Assembly (NCBI RefSeq): GCF_000003815.2 | Contig: NC_049980.1 | Location: 25,502,272 to 25,566,271, forward strand | Direction: 5' to 3' | Length of the DNA stretch: 64,000 nt | DNA from: Branchiostoma floridae | Taxonomy: Eukaryota > Chordata > Leptocardii > Amphioxiformes > Branchiostomatidae | Shown here: piece after piece, positions 62,601-64,000 of the stretch | Layout of the letters: each line of letters starts with the position of its first letter | Position numbering within the stretch: the stretch's first letter is position 1 | The notes under the pieces: model-generated | Told to the model about the DNA's origin: nothing | The model's database searches: none | The model's input: only the letters and a program-made list of their open reading frames with translations | Program-made: the position numbers and the translations under genes

Positions 62601-63947
62601 AGCTGGTCAGTCATGATTGTTGTCAATGCTACACGCACAATTTACATTGTCATTCCTTGCTTTTTCTAGTGTTCTTCCAGTGTTTGTGATGTTGAGTTAG
62701 TGAGATGAGAATGTTGCGTTCTGTTTTGTCTCCCAGATCCAAGCGGTGAAGTCCAAGGGCAGGTTAGTTCCAGAGAGGAGTATCCAGGTGTACCAGGAGA
62801 TGGGCCAGCAGATCATACATGTCCAGAACCAGCTGGCAACGGGAGGACCTTCTGTCAAGAAAGGTACACCCAGCCCTTTTATTACTGTTGTACATGTAGT
62901 TTAGCTTTAAACTCTGTGGATGCTCAGTTTACAGTTGGGATTTCCTGCCACTGAATAAATCAGCATTGGCCTTGTACACATAATTATTATGTATTCTTAG
63001 TGCCTATCCATGCCTTTGTGTGGCAAGAGCTTCAGTTTGGTTCCCACTTGCAAATCTTACCTACTAGTAATGAGGTTGATCATACCTGACCCCCTTGCTG
63101 TCAATATTAGTATCTATCCATGCCTTTGCATTGCAATAGCTTTAACTTGCTTCACACTTGAAAGTCTTAATGATAATAACTCTTATCTAATGAGGTTGAT
63201 AATACCTGACCCCCAGGGTATGTATATGAGAATCCTGAAATGTTGCTGCTTTATAGAGTTGTTTCTTTTTACATCTTACAGCCTACATCAGGCAGCTGGA
63301 AGCCAGTCTGGCCAGTTATCATGCAGAGGCTGTGCAGTGGAATAAACAAGGGAAAAAGGTAGGCTCCAATCTACATTGCTTTAAATAGTCCATTCAGAGC
63401 AGTAGTTATGCACGGTGTCCAACATGTACAAATGTAGTGTCCTACATTTCAAATACTGCTGAAATACATCAGTGTGTATTGATTATTATAATGTGTATTG
63501 ATATACCATTGTGGTATTATTGTAGTGGTTGAGGTTTTATAATTATATGAGGGGATGAAGACAAGTATCAGATGTTAATTTCCATCTCTATGTCAGAATC
63601 TTACTGTATAATTTTTGTGTTTACAGGATAGAGCACACCAGGCCTTGAGTAAGAAAAAAGTTGTGGAGAATGAGGTGAGTGCCTTTCAACCCATTTCCCT
63701 GAATTTGTAGTCTGTGCAACACAAACTCTGCTGTCTGGTGCTGTAACTGCCCCCTTCTACTTCTAGGCGGCCAACCGGATGGTGGGTGGGTTGCTTTAAG
63801 CAAGATTTAGTCAGGCTACTAAATTTGCAAAGGCTGTTATTTAGCTTCTGAACACCGTACTTGATTTAAGTAAATTATATTACAACTATCGTGGTATCTT
63901 TCTTGCAGCTGATGAAGTTCAAAGCTGCTGCTGTCCACACAAAGTGA
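41235..63947 (+). CDS. CC2D1A: Coiled-coil and C2 domain protein CC2D1 (Lgd family), whole gene
   Basis: Single ortholog of vertebrate CC2D1A and CC2D1B and of Drosophila Lgd. These proteins bind ESCRT-III CHMP4 subunits through DM14 repeats and act in endosomal sorting, including that of Notch. Twenty-nine exons join in frame from ATG 41235 to TGA 63945-63947, giving 1,784 aa with all exons. Without the 782-codon exon 12 the product is 1,002 aa, close to human CC2D1A (951). Domain order: short basic N-terminus, acidic segment (LDDDDDEDLEAELAALMGG), four DM14 repeats (about 119-175, 262-322, 370-435 and 1325-1382 in the long form), C2 domain (about 1495-1655), C-terminal helices. An alternative last exon is at 59220. 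Exon lists are in the part entries. Confidence 0.97.
41295..42411 (+). other. CC2D1 intron 1
   Basis: Noncoding. The phrase TTCCTGTCAATAA or a close variant recurs loosely between about 41786 and 42100, perhaps a decayed tandem repeat. Nothing else seen. Confidence 0.4.
42530..43991 (+). other. CC2D1 intron 2
   Basis: Noncoding intron; no gene, RNA or clear repeat recognised. Confidence 0.5.
45238..45345 (+). repeat. Coding minisatellite, 21-bp unit (QPTAAPM)
   Basis: About five 21-bp units in CC2D1 exon 6 encode QPTAAPM-like heptads in the linker after DM14-1. It is a likely site of length variation. Confidence 0.8.
45639..47429. mobile_element. TIR element with CAGGSGCGGAT ends in CC2D1 intron 6
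   Basis: The left end is CAGGCGCGGATTTAGG; the right end on the other strand is CAGGGGCGGATCCAGG. GTTAT flanks both sides (45634-45638 and 47430-47434), a 5-bp duplication. The ends look hAT-like, but hAT elements make 8-bp duplications, so the superfamily is uncertain. It is CpG-rich with many poly-C/poly-G runs. From about 46095, TAAGGGACTTGACGTTATTT begins a segment related to the Harbinger-like element at 23238, and 46590-46630 resembles 23500-23530. Confidence 0.7.
47588..48683. mobile_element. TIR element with GTAACGTAAGGTTACCAG ends
   Basis: The ends GTAACGTAAGGTTACCAGTT (47588) and its reverse complement (to 48683) match over about 24 bp. The motif GTTTACGGTC or a close variant recurs inside (about 47610, 47800, 48635). 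Read on the minus strand, two copies encode DRKLVTL in an open frame (47462-47866) of no known family. It lies in CC2D1 intron 7. Confidence 0.65.
51076..53421 (+). CDS. CC2D1A: CC2D1 exon 12: giant phase-symmetric exon coding octapeptide repeats
   Basis: The exon is 2,346 nt (782 codons) with an ACTGTCAG acceptor and a GG|GTAATC donor, phase 2 at both ends, so inclusion or skipping keeps frame. Its frame is open throughout. From about residue 100 of the exon it is dominated by 24-bp units encoding KEAPVTEV-like octapeptides, with variants ending IEDE or VAEM. Composition is Lys, Glu, Ala, Pro, Val and Thr; there is no Trp and only two Cys, so it should be disordered, like titin PEVK tracts. 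The last ~70 residues are non-repetitive (KKSPTTPKKVTFEADM). The polypyrimidine tract is weak, which suits regulated use. If the next intron is retained, TAA follows after one codon. I know no counterpart in vertebrate CC2D1. Confidence 0.88.
53794..63947 (+). CDS. CC2D1A: CC2D1 exons 13-29: DM14-4, C2 domain and C-terminal helices
   Basis: Exons: 53794-53889, 54452-54576, 54709-54824, 55243-55299, 55716-55909, 56337-56453, 56785-56917, 57055-57106, 57812-57911, 58263-58353, 58680-58811, 60356-60396, 62259-62316, 62737-62863, 63282-63358, 63627-63674, 63909-63947. Phases agree throughout. Exon 14 is Ser/Arg/Pro-rich (RSRSKSPQPP). DM14-4 is in exons 15-16 (LEFLEERQKQFKMAALKAKN, then GGLPVDLTK). 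The C2 domain spans exons 18-23 (RFHYETRTFRLVKI, KFELPYPH, KFEVFYER, GGKLEVKVRQREPLTGKQ, KWLVIDSVKRRQ). Exons 25-29 encode the helical tail (LKFEQKLLERQ, AYIRQLEASLASYHAEAVQW) ending AAAVHTK. The gene finishes 53 bp before the window end, so its poly(A) site is outside. Confidence 0.96.
57156..57648. repeat. Palindromic repeat interrupted by a hAT insertion
   Basis: ATATAGTAAGGTTCTTTAGG on the left and its near reverse complement on the right (to 57648) form outer inverted repeats. Another inner palindrome (ACCAAGGAGTACTTAC against GTAAGTATTCCTTGGT) lies at about 57182-57259. The hAT element at 57267-57621 has split the unit. It lies in CC2D1 intron 20. Confidence 0.75.
57267..57621. mobile_element. 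hAT-type MITE, 355 bp
   Basis: The ends are CAGGGCTCTAGCCAGC and GCTGGCTAGAGCCCTA, inverted repeats typical of hAT elements. The octamer GTTGTGCC is duplicated on both sides (57259-57266 and 57622-57629), the 8-bp duplication expected of hAT. A fragment of the same family lies at about 23766. Noncoding. Confidence 0.88.
59220..59294 (+). CDS. CC2D1A: CC2D1 alternative last exon with CaaX-like end
   Basis: After a very strong pyrimidine tract and an ATCAG acceptor, a phase-0 frame compatible with exon 23 encodes 24 residues and a TGA: YVPKHDSPQKAQPKPEE followed by AGYCVIC. The end CVIC fits the CaaX prenylation rule (Cys, two aliphatics, Cys as X is accepted by farnesyltransferase). Use of this exon would end the protein just after the C2 domain, without the C-terminal helices (897 aa when exon 12 is skipped, 1,679 aa with it). 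An AATAAA at 59984-59989 could end the transcript. Exon signals are seen; prenylation is inferred. Confidence 0.62.
   Translation, partial: YVPKHDSPQKAQPKPEEAGYCVIC
59984..59989 (+). terminator. Poly(A) signal for the alternative CC2D1 last exon
   Basis: AATAAA about 690 nt after the TGA at 59292-59294, followed by the T/G-rich AGTTTGTTCC. It lies in the intron used by the long form. Confidence 0.5.
60397..62258 (+). other. CC2D1 intron 24
   Basis: AT-rich intron between exons 24 and 25. Apart from the candidate microexon at 60934 I see no coding sequence. Confidence 0.5.
60934..60945 (+). other. Possible 12-nt CC2D1 microexon
   Basis: GAACCCAGGCAG is bounded by GTGTAG on the left and GTGTGT on the right and is preceded by a long pyrimidine tract (about 60870-60922). 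Placed between exons 24 and 25 it would keep frame and insert four residues. Very short, so chance is possible. Confidence 0.25.
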
Positions 63948-64000
63948 ACATCACCAACCAACACCACGGGTCAGACCTAAATAATATTGATATGTATAGG

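Overview
The window looks like a piece of an invertebrate chordate genome, most probably a lancelet (Branchiostoma-type). It contains intron-rich genes with vertebrate-like orthologs, a single CC2D1 gene where vertebrates have an A/B pair, many small TIR elements, and one 100-N assembly gap. Family and species names are from memory of protein families; no search was run. All exon joins were checked by hand for GT/AG borders and reading phase.

Layout. (1) 582-1620, plus: the last three coding exons of a GREB1/GREB1L-like gene, then a long 3'UTR. (2) 5342-22788, minus: a complete 7-exon POFUT1 (protein O-fucosyltransferase 1, 391 aa). Its introns hold a 41-bp minisatellite, a CpG-rich 2.15-kb inverted-repeat element and other repeats. 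(3) 22789-23060: a likely shared, head-to-head promoter for POFUT1 and VCPIP1. (4) 23238-26015: two transposon-like elements, Harbinger-like and a foldback/MULE-like element carrying a tRNA-like sequence, probably inside the VCPIP1 5'UTR intron. (5) 26397-30536, plus: VCPIP1 (VCIP135), an OTU-family deubiquitinase coded in one exon. (6) 33184-35372, minus: a 5-exon gene for a signal peptide plus two Ig domains resembling the IL-1 receptor ectodomain, with a stop and no membrane segment; the assembly gap lies 36 bp past the stop. (7) 36196-39020: a recent L1/Tx1-type LINE with a 5' inversion (twin priming) and a 14-bp target-site duplication. (8) 41235-63947, plus: a complete CC2D1 gene (ortholog of CC2D1A/B, Drosophila Lgd) with four DM14 repeats, a C2 domain and a C-terminal helical region.

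The most unusual finding is in CC2D1. A 2,346-nt exon of exactly 782 codons, phase 2 at both ends, sits between the third and fourth DM14 repeats. It encodes a long low-complexity tract of 8-residue KEAPVTEV-type repeats. Skipping it leaves a 1,002-aa protein of normal CC2D1 type. A separate alternative last exon (59220-59294), followed by an AATAAA, would replace the C-terminal helices with a short tail ending in CVIC, a CaaX-like prenylation motif.

The genes have no obvious shared pathway. POFUT1 acts on Notch EGF repeats in the ER, and Lgd/CC2D1 proteins affect Notch trafficking through ESCRT-III, so two Notch-related genes lie near each other; this may be chance.
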